The notes beneath the pieces are model-generated. The model was not told the DNA's origin. It searched no databases and saw only the letters and a program-made list of their open reading frames with translations. From NCBI GenBank assembly GCA_903813345.2, contig CAIIXF020000006.1, positions 5,942,989 to 6,002,988 on the forward strand: a DNA stretch of 60,000 nt, read 5' to 3'. How positions within the stretch are numbered: position 1 is the stretch's first letter; each line of letters starts with the position of its first letter. The position numbers and the translations under genes were made by a program. Below, piece by piece: positions 32,401 through 47,400 of this stretch. Origin of the DNA: Owenia fusiformis (taxonomy: Eukaryota > Annelida > Polychaeta > Sabellida > Oweniidae).

Positions 32401-35400
32401 AACCTAACTCTATTCTTACCAAAGCTCTGGGCATTATTCAACGTAAGATTGTGCATGACTCTGGCGCCAAAGAACGACCACTTGAGGAGGAATTCCTGTG
32501 CGCGCTTCTTGAATGACCTTCCGTTTTGTTTGCTTGGTTTGATCACCTTTTGGTCTACCACCGTGTCCAGCCACTCGATGAAGGATTCAACTGTTGCCTG
32601 CTTGCGTAGCAACTCTTTCATATCCTGTAAAACTGAATTAGCCAAACACATTAACAAACATTCTGCGGATTGGAGAAAGTGGCAAATATTTGATGAAACT
32701 AGGGGCAAAATATCTTACATTCCGAGTTGAGTTCTGTATCAAATTCGCCATCGGGGCTGACAAGCATCGTTTGTGTACCTATGCTCCCAAGATCGACCCG
32801 TTCCGTGTCAGATATCATTTGGTTCACTAGGGTGGCATCAAACAGCACCGGCCTTGCAGTCTACAAGAAAATTATTAATAGATTTCACATTTTTCATTCC
32901 CAATAACAGCATTAGAGTAAAGAAGGGATCAATTCGGTCATTTTGGTCAACGAAATCCATGCATTAAACGATAGAGCTCAAGGAAAACCAGAACATGTAT
33001 ATTTATAATATTCTAAATGTGTGGAAAATACTTTTAATTTTTTGACGAACTTGACGATTATCTAGACACTGCAGTAACCAAAATAAGCGGGCTTTGTGTG
33101 ACTTCTTTTCTTTATTTTATTTTTACCTGTGCAAGGTGAAGAAATGATGTCTGTCGCTTCAGTGACTGTGAGAATCTGCGAGCCACTGGCAATTTCGTCT
33201 CCAGGAGTATCTCTGGCATGTTGTCTAATGCGGAGAGGACCCAGTTCTCCCAATGTTTGGCAAAGTTTCTTGTATCACAGAGCAGTCTGCAATAGAATGG
33301 AGGAGATCTAATGATTTTGTTGTATTAACTAACACGAAAAGACAAATGCATATAAGTTATGAGTTATAAGCCTTAGCAAATGACAACACGAATAGAATAG
33401 TGTATGAATTAGTTACGGAAACTGTTTACGCCCTAGCCTACCGCTCCATACTTTACCACTGACTTTGCAAATATAAATACGAAAAGTCTTTCACAGATTA
33501 TGTCTAGCTTTAACCAAAAATGGTCTTGCGTTTCATAATGGTTTATAAATTTTAGAGTTCTTTTAACACACAGCATATACTTACGTTTCTGGCATTTCTT
33601 GCATTGTGGCAGGAATTAGAACATCAATGAGTACCTAAAATCAGATATAATCACTTTCTTGATATATTATCATATATGATATACCTAAAAAGTATACATG
33701 GAATGTATATATATATGCTCATAAATGAGGTCTATGACGAGAATGGTGTATACTTATTTTGGGTAACTGGTCAACTCGTACCCAAGACAAGTCGTACCCA
33801 AGACTACTCGTACCCAAGTATATATTTTGTTTTGAATCAAGCATTGGACTTGGAATGTGAATAGATATACATATTATAATTGTAACATACTGTTCAGAAT
33901 AGTTTAAAGTTTGAAGAAGAATTTTCGGAAGAAATTGATTTAATTTTGTGACATTTTGAGCTGAGTGTCAATTTATATTCAATTTGACTATTATTTTATA
34001 TTGGTCACACAGATTCAGGATGTTTGAGTGAAGAGACATATGTTTATAATCATTTTTCAAAATATTGTATGTTTATGAGTGTTTGGAACAAGTGTCAGAT
34101 CTAATGTTGTAATTATATTTAGTTATATATATGTTTGACAAAAGAATGTTGAGAACAAGCGCTTCAAGCACTTTTTTTATTTAATAAAAAATGCTTTACT
34201 GATCCATTGAGAAAAAATGTCGTCTAAATTCAAAAAAAATATTCACATTATAACATGAAAGCATTACAAATTCAATTTTTTCCCTAATATGCACCCATAA
34301 TACTGAAAATAAGCTTGGGTACGAGTTGTCTTGGGTACGAGTTGTCTTGGGTACGACTTGTCTTGGGTACGAGTTGACTAGGAAGCCTTATTTTGTAAAG
34401 AATGCTATCACATATACATATGAGGTACGTCTATGACGAGAATGGTGTATTCTTACTTTGTAAAGAATGCTATCACATATACATATGAGGTCTATGACGA
34501 GAATGGTGTATACTTGCTTTGTTAAGAATGCTATCACATATACATATGAGGTCTATGACGAGAATGGTGTATACTTACTTTGTAAAGAATGCTATCACAT
34601 ATACATATGAGGTCTATGACGAGACTGTTGTCGACTAGAGGCAAGAGATGATCTGGCAATCCTTGCCAGAAATGGAGCAGGAAATTCTGAATCTAAAAAG
34701 ACATCCAAATGCTAATAAGAGGAAGGGCATGTATTCTGATGCAATAAAAATACATATTTATATATGTGGCATTATTAAAACAAATCAAGCGTAGTGCTAA
34801 TATGCTCAATATTGTGTTATGGATCTTAAAATGTAGTCAGAAAATTGAAAGATACTCGATGTGTTTTGTGGTCAATAGGTAATAAACTTACTGAACCTAC
34901 GAAATGGGTATGGTATTATGATATTATGTATGATATAGTCATAAGTCATCTTCTTACCTCATCAAAATTTTGGTTGATAGCTGTGTCCAAGATGCACTGA
35001 CAGTGTGTTCTATACATCATCAGAAACGTTTCAACCTAGAACCAATCCAAAATAGAATTTGATTTTTATATGACAGTTGATCTAACGTGGAAAGCATTGG
35101 TTATTGGCGATGGAGGTTGTTTAACAGTCATTTTGGTGATACTACCATGTATACATTTAGTCATTTCGTTACGATAATCAGATAATGTAAGAGTTTAGAA
35201 ATTATACCAAGATTAAGTTTTTTTTGTTGTTTTATTAAAACTGAAAGGTATGCACATATATAATGGCGGCGTTGTCTTCAGAAATAAAATTTTATTTGTC
35301 TTAAAAATAAATTTCGCTAAATCTGGAGAAAATAGATTTATTAACAGGAAATAAAATCCTGACCTATATAATATCATATGATTTATACATATAGCAGCAT

Positions 35401-38400
35401 GGTACAATATGATACATACTGTCACATATATATTAATGCATCATTTAGAAGTGTTGTTTGAATATCATTTTGTGGCTGCAAATTGCTCCTAAAAACTCTA
35501 ATACAAATTGGTGGCTTGGACGTCTATTTGTTTTTATGTCATTTACTTAAATTCAGTAGCTAAACTTGCTGATTTATGTTGACATTCAGAGCATACATAA
35601 CTTACAATTTAAAACATAAAATAGAAAAGGACCCTTTACCTTGATAAATGGGATACTTCTAAATAAGCTCTATTTTATTTGTACTTGCAATTTCTGATTT
35701 GATGTTTATTTTAAGTTTTAGAAAACACTTGTATTGCATCTTTATGTCTTTATTGTTATCCAAACGATCTGGTTGTAAATCAGACAAAGACAATAAGAGG
35801 ATATGTGCTCCAATCTGAATCATACTGCGGAGAAATCTAGTTATATGTCGGCACTCTGGGGCTCTAATCACATGTGATCTATAGCTATTCAACAGTTGTT
35901 TATTGCAACAATGACAATACGGTTCCGTCAAGAACGTGACAAGTAGAATTGACCCCGTGTTTTAGGGTGGAAATATATGACAGTACAGTTTGAAGGGTGA
36001 TACATCAGAGACACCGATGCCAACAGAGCAATTCAGTCATAAATAACTCAATATGTGAAATAAACGAGCGGCATCCATGACAATATTGCATTATTGATCA
36101 AAAATACTTTTTTAATTTTTGCGTCATTTTGTGTTGCGCCCTTGATTCTAACGATATAAAGTGACGCTACTTTCAGCAGTGGCTCCCACAAACGCTGACA
36201 ATGATCGTCTCCGCCATTGTCAACGGTTGTTATAATTATATGTTACAGATGGACTCATCAGCGCACTTACTTATAATAATGTGTTGTGTATGTTAATAGG
36301 TGACGCCGTAAAAAATTCGGAAAAACTCAGCGGATAGGTTGGAGGTTAATCAGTTTGTGGAAATCCGTTCTTAAGAGTCTCATAAGCTTTTTGAGCTTCG
36401 CCAGATTACAGAATGGCGTCAAGGAATAAACTTTCTGGAGGAAATCATTACACACCTACAGAATGAGTGAATCAAATTCAAAGGCGTAACAAGTTTCTAA
36501 AAATCGTCGAGACAAATTAAAATCGGCAATGTAAAATTAAAGTCAAAGAGAATATGATACTCATTCTACTGGAGATCGTTTTAGTCAGAGTAAGTAAAAG
36601 TGTCACGTTTATCATATTTTATGAATAAAGTTCAAAAACAAATTTAATCATCTTAATATATTATACCTTATCTTTGGAGAGTTCCAGCGGTAACAGGAGA
36701 TGATTTACATTGGGGAATTCTGGGAGTAGAGTACCCGTCTTGGAGCTAAGTTGATACTTCCTGGTAAAACCACCCTGAAAAATAATTAATGAAACCTTAG
36801 AAATACAATAAATGATCTGAAATATACCTTGATGCTTTGCATACGATACACTGATAACTGTGATGGATTCTCAAAAACTGGTACAATTTTGAACAATTCG
36901 ATACTCCCTATATTGTTTGAATCAGAGAATGAGATTTTTTGTGGTCATAGATCTTAGGTCAGAAATTAGGATTTTAAAATTAAATTAAAATTTAAAATAT
37001 AAAAAGAAATATTTTTTGATAGCGAATTGAATTGAATCTGGGAGATGTACTTCTACTTTATGTCAAAAAGGACTTGAAATTGGACATAGATAACGTCATG
37101 GCAAGATGAGAAACATATGGTGAATTGGACCCAAAGGTCGACAGCCCTCCTCATCTTCCCAATCAACAGCACAAGGACACCCGATTGTAATTATCTGAGT
37201 TGAGCATACACATTAAAACAAAAAAAAATTAGAATATGTATATAACAAACAACCAAGGCTAGTCGTTCCGGAATGATTAAGACCAAAACGTTCCTTTTGA
37301 AGTACACATTGTACGCATTACAAGAGGGTTCTGAAACAAGTCTGCCTTAGAGAAATTTTGCGCAAATCATATTTTAATGAAGCAGCTTGTCTTTCAAAAG
37401 AAAATTGTAACACAAAATAAAAACGAACTATTAATCTTCAATTTTAAACCAAAAATGGAATGGAACAAGACAGTTGCTTTATGTTTCCATTATTGTAAAA
37501 ATGAGTACGTGTAAAGGTCGAAGAGAGCTTATCTTGATTGTAAAGAGTGTAGAACAAATGTGTATGGGGAACTTAATTACTTGCATTCGCCATGTAAGTT
37601 GAAATCAAATAAATGATAATGGCAACTTAAATTGAATAGTCTAAGAGCAGTTAATAATAAATGAAAGTATTCAATCTAAGTGCTGTCAGGATGACTAAAT
37701 TATTAGTTTCCGGACACCTCATAGTTCTTGTGACCAAATATACATAAAATTCATTTAATTTGATGAAACTCATCCACGGACAATACCAGTTTATCCAAAT
37801 TTCAGGTTGGAAAAATAGAAAGTTGTAGAATTTGTATTAACATTGTGTTTGACACAATCTACAATATTGGTGAGAGCTGGGGAGAAGTCTGGCGTTTTAT
37901 CTAAAAGGACAGGTTGTTCTACGAAAATAGTCAACATAGGTATATCATGAATGTCACAGAATAAACAGTGAAATGATAAGGTTTGTAATTACAATTGGAG
38001 CCTTATAGTATCTCTTCTCTGATAAAATTTGCAATTATAATTTCACAAGTGCGTACTATTTGCTGAACTCCAGAATATGTATACATCAACTATGTATTTA
38101 CATGTATCTGTTTAAGCTTACCTCGTTGGACATTTTGCAGCCCTCTGAAAATCTGCAAATGAAAAGCAAAAAAATAACATTAAAAAGTGTAATACGATTG
38201 CACGTGTGGCTTATAAGAAACAATTTGCATTTACTTGTTGATAATCTTAATTGTATTGACAAATAATACCACAGATGAAGAATAGAAACATGTTTGATAT
38301 TTAACATTACACTTTGTAGATTTACTATATATATTCTAAAGCCCATGAGAACCTATAGGAATAGTACTAAATGTTGCAATTGATGTCTCATACACATGTA

Positions 38401-41400
38401 CTTAATTGTTAAAATCAAAAGTATAAACTTCAAAGTAATGAACAACAATTAAAACTCTCGATTTTGATTTAAATTTATGTACATTTTTGTCTGTTTCAAT
38501 TAATTTAATAACCAATATTTTATGACTGTGTTAACATTGTTTGTTGTTTGGATGTCAAACAAATGATTATTAAAGTAACAATGCGTTTTATAAAACACTT
38601 AAGAACATTTTACTGTCATATCTAAACATGATATGGATCTGATGAACTCCATAAATCAAGAATAAAAACTGCATTAACCTGGAGCCTGCTATTCAATTTA
38701 CAATCTTCAGTCTTTTAACCATAGTTCGAACGCCCATTAGTCATCATTTATCTACTCCCATACTAAGGAGCCCCTTTCATATTTCAATTATTTTTTATTT
38801 CGCACTTGTAGCTTATGACCCATCTGAGCTTTTGCCAGATAACACCAACTAGATAAACCAAATATCAAAGTATTATTCTAATTCAATTATGACCGTGACA
38901 AATGTAAAATAAGTATATGTTTGTGGGAATCGATGTGTTCTATGTTTGAACCAGTTATATCCTTTCTTATATATTTATAGTAACACTATCGCCATATTAC
39001 CAAAATAGAATTTTTAATAGATCCAAATTCTAATCCAGACACTGTTGAGAAAATAAAACAAATGCCGGTTGATTCTTTTTTCATTGTAACAGAAAGGTCT
39101 TGTCATTATAAATGACAGGAAATTTCAATTCATCTAATTAATAACTTTCATAATATTATATTATATACACTGTGAACTAGATTCAACTCAGAGGACAATC
39201 ACCCACGAAACAGTGTGTACCTATTCTCTACTAACAAAACCTGATTTTGATTACCACTAATAACCTTATTTTTGGTGACCTTTCACATGATATTTTAGTT
39301 TATAGAAATACATTCTCAGAGACTCATTTCTTTGCCATATTTCCTTTTAGTTGCATGTCTTCTACAATTACAAGCACGGAGAACAGACTTAACAGGATGG
39401 TTATAAAGACATCATGCTACTTCTTGAGATCAACACAAATACGAGTATTAATATATTAAATCTATGAAAAAAGCAATATATCATTTGGTTATTGCAAATA
39501 TATAGCACTGGTGGCATATAGGCTTTTCTACTGCACTAGTTTGCGAGATATTTCGCTCCTTATGGACGGGAATGAAGAGGTCTACAAACAACTCAATGTG
39601 TTGGAGATTTCTATTGCTAATAAATTTTTAAAGCCTTTCCGCTTTTGACAATTAGTACTTTTCTTTTGCGAGAATAATGTCAAGACTGAGAAGAAGGAAT
39701 TGGCCATGATGAAATATGTGTCGCATGAGAGATATTATACCTTGATTCGAATTCGGTAATCTATAGAGAATCGTATTTCATATGTACACGGTGATGCTCT
39801 TCTTTTGAAACAAAAGAACTTATTACTAGATAGTGTAGTAAATACATCTTCAATAATATTGACATTTTATAATATTCAGACATCAATGAGTGTTGTGGTT
39901 TGATGTTAACCTTGTGGCGTTGGCGATCTGTTCTACACGTTCTATCAGTTTGTAACATTAATGTTTTGTTATCTTATAGCTCTTCACGCATCTTCCCACT
40001 TATGCTTTCCAATGGTGACTTTGGACAAGAAAATGAGTTTTACCTGGTGAGGCCCTTTCCGGAATAGACTGAATGGTAATATTGGCTGCTCTCTCGAATA
40101 CCAATGCCATAATAATGGTACCTGAAATATTAAACACGAATTGTTTAGTCCTGGTCATTAAAATGAAAAAGTTACTATTTTCAAGCTGCAATAAGCTATT
40201 GTATATATTATTGTATATATTATTGTATTTATTGTAGATATTGTAAAATGTTCACATATTTAAAGGGTTTGTTGCCTTACTTTGAATGGCCCCTTGTTCC
40301 AAGTCGTCGTGTGGTAAGGTGGGGAAATTTCTGACGAATAGTCTAAAAAAGAATAGAACTTGTTAAATAGAACGTCGTGTTGTTCAACTATGTTGATGAT
40401 ACAATCACTAATAATTTTGCAATTATTGAAAAATATCATTTGAAGAAAATTGTTCTGAATAGATATTTAAGTAACCCTGTTTCCTATTAAGTATAAATAA
40501 AGGTAAGAAACAGTGATATGCCCTACTTGTATCACCTCTTACCTATTTAACGCCACCGCTTCTTGTTTTAATAGTAGATCTTGTTTTAAATGGATAACCA
40601 AAATGTGAATCATAGTCAAAAAAATCCTCATGATATGCGTTTGAAAGTCAAAATGATTTATAAAAATATATACACTAAATATACCTTTCCAAACGTAGCT
40701 GCACAGGCAGGTTCTAGGTTCTCCGTTCTGCAGAAGTCTAAATAGTGGGAGTAAAGAATACATCTTGGTAGACACACACCCTCGCATATACAGTAGTTTT
40801 CTTCTAGCCTGAATGAAAAATACATAATACATAACAAATTGACCGATCTTGATCAAAGATCGCCGTATTCATGCAATTATGATGTGTGGGGACTTTAATA
40901 CAATGTAATAGAATTATTGTCCTCTCTGTTTCAGCACACAGAAGCCTCGACCATTGTCTCAGACGTGAGATACCTCGGCAGAACTTAATTAACTTTAACT
41001 TCATGAAAGGAAAATACAAGTTAATATCATGTCACAACTGGGATGGAAAACGTTTTTACAATATGGTCTCATTCGCTTGATCAGTAGGGTTGGCTGGAAA
41101 TAATTCTTAAAAAGGTTTTTGTTGTAGCCCTGATTTCTTGACTTATACATCTTGGGGTCGTAAGTTACAATTGCCCCACTGTGAAATATGACTGCCAGAT
41201 ACCATACCATGAAGGATAACTCAGTTACAAACTGATCCCATTCTATGGTTTCGGATCATCACTTTATGATGGGGTTGTATTTTCATATCGCGCTTTAATA
41301 GATGCTGGACTGGCTGAGTTGTATGTCTCAGGTTAACATCTTTCTAGATCTCTTATAGTTTATCCACCAGTCGAACCACTCGACGTATTATAGCTCCCTG

Positions 41401-44400
41401 TGTGAACAGATTGCTCTTTCATTGCTTTCCATTATCCTTATCAGATATCTCAACGATAGTGATTAGTTAAATATTGATAATTACATTGGGGAAAACGACA
41501 ATATTATAATAAAATGATCCATGTGCGATGACTGGAGTCGATTGAAGTGTAATATAAATCATGAGTAATTGCTTTCTGGCCTCTAATGACATATTCGCAT
41601 TTGCTTTTCTCCCATCATATCTTTTTATACGCAGTATTACAACCAATCGATTGACTGTTTAAGTCTATACAATTCGTAAGATTTGTTTGTTGCATATAAT
41701 GGAGTTATTTATTTTATAAAATGATCTGACAAACATGTATAATATAAACACTTTCACAGTTGCAAGCATTCCAATGTGCACAGAAAGATTGCTTATTTTA
41801 AGAAAATTTGAATATTAAATACACATGTTCAATTTGGATGATGTTTACAGTGATAATTGTTAAAGTTGACATAGCTTGATGGCGCTCAATCTCTAGAGAA
41901 CTCAAACAACAATAAACTGCCGCCATATTCTTTGCTAAAAGCTTTGTGCGCACTTCACGGGATATTTAGGAGTATTTTAGTGCTCGCACACCGCCCTGTT
42001 CCCAGTCTCGATTTGTATATTTTACGATATTAATTTCTATGAATTTATTTCGAGATTTTACCAATTTGAGTGACATTTTTATAGGTTTAATAATATTTGA
42101 ATTTTCAATCAACATTTAATGTGGTACAAAAACTAGTTACAGGTGATTTCGCAAACAAGTCTTAGAATTTAGAAATGTATTTGTTCTAGCATGGAGGAAA
42201 GATTTGCGTCGGGTGTTTTCCCTAGTCAGCTTAACTTCCTACTCCTTACACTCAACTTTAGAAATGATTGTGTCACGCTAAAGGTATACAAAAATAAAGG
42301 TATATATTTTTAAAAAACGTTTCCTTATTTCCTTTAAACAAATGAGGAAAATTAAACATCAGGGTTATTGTTTGAACGCAAAACGCCAAGAAATTTGCAT
42401 CCCTCGCCCAACGGACGGTCTCAACCGGATCCAATCTGTACATATCCAAGAAACTGTAACTTTGCAACACTCATTTCGCTTGTATTGTTAACTTTAACAT
42501 TATTTAATGTCTCCATCTCTTCATTTTCAGATGGTTCTCATCGACCTTAATTAGTATGTTAGTGATTACTACGCAACGAAGACCTGGAAGTTGGAAAAAC
42601 TTACCAACTCCTTGGTAACTCTTCAGTACTAATGTATTCATTTTGACCTCATGTAAGCTTATACAATATAGTCTTTAGATTAATGGTAATATGTGATATT
42701 TTACTTCTAATAAATTAACCATTGCATGAACATTTCCTTACAGATATCGTTGACAATTATAGAAATCCAAAATTTGACAAGATAATTTTAGAAATGTTTT
42801 TAAATAATCTGGCCATTGGACATCAATTTATGGCATTCTGTCATGTCCAAAATTTTACAAGGCTCGGCTAAGTTAATTTTGTTAACCGTTTTTGATTGAT
42901 GTGTCATTATCATGAAAATCGTGTGTTTGTTATCTTCAATTTGTCCCAACAATTTCAGTTATGCTAATTATGTATTTGTGGTCGGGTGAAGTACGTCTTA
43001 TTGTTATCATTGAACTATACTTGAATTTTATGTATTATAGGCAATATTGTTATGTAAGCATTGAAATACATTCGAATATTATAGGCATATTTTGTTACAG
43101 TATATATTGTGATCATTGAGCCATGCATGAATTGTATATTATAGGCAGAAATTGTAAGAAATATATTGTTAGCATTGAGATACATACGATTATTAAAATA
43201 TTTTAGGCACATATTGTTATATTTTTTAATCATTGAGCTAAACATGTACCCTGCGCGCAGAGTCTAGTTATAAACTAGTTATAAAGACGAAGATCACTTT
43301 TAAGAAGTGATGTCGAACGAATGCAAAGGGTACTAAACATGTGAAATTAGATCTAGAAATGTGGTTTTGAAAAGTATTTATGAACTTTGATTCCCTATAG
43401 ACCCCATATATTGGACAGATAATATTTTCTTTTACTGGACAAATTTTAAATCAGATACATAAGGGTAATATGAAAATTGAACCACTAAAACTTATAAATA
43501 TTCAAGTTTAAGGGAACGTTCCCTGTCATGGTATCTACCCCGATTTGGTCACCTGGTGGTGAAACTTGAATGACTTCAGACAGATAGTTTTACTAACCAT
43601 GCAAGTGTAAGTGCTTGTTGTTTTTTCTTGTCACGCATGATTTGTGCAATAGTTTTCTTCGGCATCTGTCCATTGACGTCATTTCCGGCACCTGTCCCAT
43701 TTCCGTTAGTGAAGCCCTCGCCCATATTGCTATCGTCTGAGAACTCTTGACTGTCGTCGGAATCTGGCTCTGAAAAAATGCAATCATTATATATCCACAG
43801 CAAGGAAAACATTGTTAGTGTATTTACTTAATACAAATTTCTAAAACACTTTTTGGGGTTCAATGCGTATTTCATCTGTAGAGTCGATTACAAATATCAT
43901 CGATCTAGATCTTGATCGGTCTTTGATAAAAGAAAATGTCTTTTTTAATGATCGTATCCCTTTAAATAACCTTAAACAGATTATAAACACTTGTTTGGTG
44001 CATATTTTACTACATTTTGATTTTACAACTCGTGATGGATTCCAGTGGTATATGACTTTAAAAATCGTAAAAATATCCTAAAAATATTAGCTTAAATTTA
44101 AGATCGCACATAAATAATGAACAATGTATACTATCGTTAATGAACTGCAAACTTTCTGTTACTTTCTGAAATTATTGTTTAAATATGTAGTTTTTTTTTA
44201 CAAACTTACTTACTTCGGTAACTGTAAAGTGTTTCTCTTCACAATCATTCATCAAATCTGATCCACATTTGTAAACGGCACACAATAACAATTAATTGAA
44301 ATAAAAAGTTTTCATAAAAAGATAAGATATGCTCTGTTTAAGTGGATGTAAAAGAGAGAAACATCGATGACAATATTTTGCTTTCGTTACCTTGATATGT

Positions 44401-47400
44401 TAATAAGTGGACCCTTTGTCAATCAAAAAGTATCTTTTTGTTTGAAGTTATCTTATTTAAAATGTTAACATTAAAGGCGATTGTGTCTTTTAGATACGAG
44501 TTTTGTACAGTATGGAATTAGATTGTTAGTCATTGTTCGAGGAGCCCACACAATCTCCTGATGGTCAGTTTTTGACGCCATAGTTTCAATATAATAAATA
44601 ATGCTCATCAGATTCCATGGGTAGGGGTGTAACCTGAACGCTTACACCCACATACTGCGCATGGGCACGTATAGGTGATACTTCACGAACATGGTACCGT
44701 TTATCTTTTACTTGTTTTTTTGACACAATCGGCTTTCACCCAGTTGATAACAACATATGTAACAAAAACAAAAGCTTGTATCTGATCAAATGTCATGTAG
44801 TGAACTGAAAAGTATACACTAAGCCATGTTCTTGTATCTTTTGTCCACTTTTAGAGATAGTCTTTGACTTGGATGATGATTTATGGATCATAATAGAGAC
44901 AAATACAAAGATGAATGGACTGCAGATATGCTTGATGCATTTAGTTGACCAAAATATATTTTGTTAACAAAAACAAAACGTATATAAGTGGCCAATGTTC
45001 CAATTTTCAAGACCTTCTTTTCTGACTTAGAAACTGGTGAATTTAAAAGTCAGAAACAAAATTATAATATGACCTTCGGTGCATAACAAACACCTTTGCA
45101 GCGTATTGGCGTATCGGACATAGTCAAACCGCCGCCTTTCTATCTTTCATATCATGTATTATCAGGCCATATCATGTAAACAAATGATATAATACGATAT
45201 GACATTATTTCAAGCTCAAGCCGCTGTTTGTATAATTTAGATGAGTAGCAGTTTATGTGGTATTATGAATGTAGCTTTCGCCAGAATACCTTATAACATT
45301 TAATTATATCTGATAGAATTATGATATGAGAATTTAATAAAGTTACTCCGGAGAAGTGCTTTTAAACATTATCAGCATTCGACATGTTGTTGCACTAAGA
45401 GTCGATTATAAACAGTATACGCGAGCATGTAAGTTCCAGAGTATGATATAGTTCCTTTCATACATGGCATAATATCAGATATTTTTATTTTTTATTCTTA
45501 TAAATCGGAACATTCTTTGAGACATTTGACAATTTGAAAGCCTGGTTTTGAAAAAGCTCAATATAATTGACCCAAGTGATTCACAGCATATGTCATATGG
45601 CCGCGCCAGTGGTATGAAAGTGGTATGAAAACTAGAATTTGTCTTAAACTATGCAATTTAACATATGTTCCACTCGAAGATTGCAGCATCATTTCACTTC
45701 AAGCTAAAAAAATAAGAATAATTTATTTTTATCCTAATCTGCGAGTTATAATTACGTCCTGGTTAAACTTGTAATATGATTGGACAGCCCTAAAGCTATA
45801 GCGGAATAGAAACAAACCCCAACCATCGCAAACAGTTGTGTGTGATGGGGGTAACCCATACGTGTATCTACTATAACCTCATCTCCTTGTATACATTCAT
45901 TGAGTGGGATTTACAGTATATTTAGTAGAGAAGTTGATTAAATAAAGCGATCAAATGCAATAAAGATTATAAAGATCCTAGTGAAAAGTTTACTAAATAA
46001 ATTTCTCGTGTAAATGCAGCAATCACTGTAGATAAATTATACACATAGTGTAGTGTGGGGTCATAAAGTTGAAGAGACACTCGTATCAAAGGATTCTTCC
46101 TCCATTGCTAATATACAAACTCTATCTACAACTGTAAGAAGTGCTTGTGGCACCCATCTACTACCAGCTTCATTGGACTTTTATCACATTATTGTGTGCG
46201 ATTTGAGAGCGTAATGTAAACTATATCCTCGGTAAAACAGACCAATGGTCATGGGGGAGGAGGGAGGGGGTTGATTGCTTGCAGTAGTTGCATTGGTTGC
46301 AGAATACCAACTCTGAGAAGAAAATAATAAGTATTGAATATTCGTAAAAATGATTTTGTTATCACTTTTCTCATCACTAACCATCAGATAAGAATGGTGA
46401 CAAAACAACTACTTTTGAACTTTTAGGGTTTGACTTGTGAGATCCATCCACCACACTTCTCTATATTTAATGGTACTTAAGGATGTTCCCTGGTCAGATA
46501 GGAAAATATTCAATAGTATTTAACTTTTTCTCAAAAATGGTTTTCTGGGATTCTCACGGGCAACAAAGAATATTAAAACTTTAAAAACCATATGTTAGTG
46601 TGCTTTTTTCTGAGCAAGAGGCCTCTAAAGTGTCAATATTTGACAAAAGTGGGCGTGGCACTTTCTCATTGAAACCCATGTTAAAAATCAGGTTTTCACC
46701 CCAAAACACACTTTTGAATATTTAACTTTTTCTTAAACTCACAGAAACACTTAGTTATGCTATGTACTTCACATTTTGAAAAGAAAAATTAGGGGTTGGT
46801 GTTCATCGTTTTCAACTTCGTCCAGGGAACATCCTTAAGAAATGGATCCTGGCCCCCTCAAGCTACATTGTACAATGTGACCCCTTCCGGCGAATGCAGT
46901 CGAGGGCTTATAATAACCTATAATATGTCGCCACCCCTACCTAGGGTTTATATAATAAGTGAGCTTTGTTTCTGTAAAAATGAGCAAACAAGTCAGCGAC
47001 ATAATAAATGATATAGGATTTTGGTTTCTGAATTCATAGAAAGAAGGTGGTAGTGTTTCCCATAATCAAAATTAGTTAAACATAACCTATATAATTCGAA
47101 AGTCTATGGTGGGACCAGCAAAAAGTGTTCGAATTAGTAGGTGTTCACATTTAAAGGTTTTATAAACATGTAAGTCAATGAGAAAAAATAAATTTGGCTC
47201 GAGAAAAAGTGTTCACATATAGAGGAGGGTGTTCAGTTGATCTAACATGCAGATTTCATTGTTCGTTGAATAATCGGCTCATAATCATAAACAGACTTCT
47301 GCCTTGATCATAGCCTAATCTAATACAATCCTTTTTAACTAACGGCCGAGCAGAGGGGATTAAAAACATTAAAGAGATATTAAATTCAATCACAGAAAGT

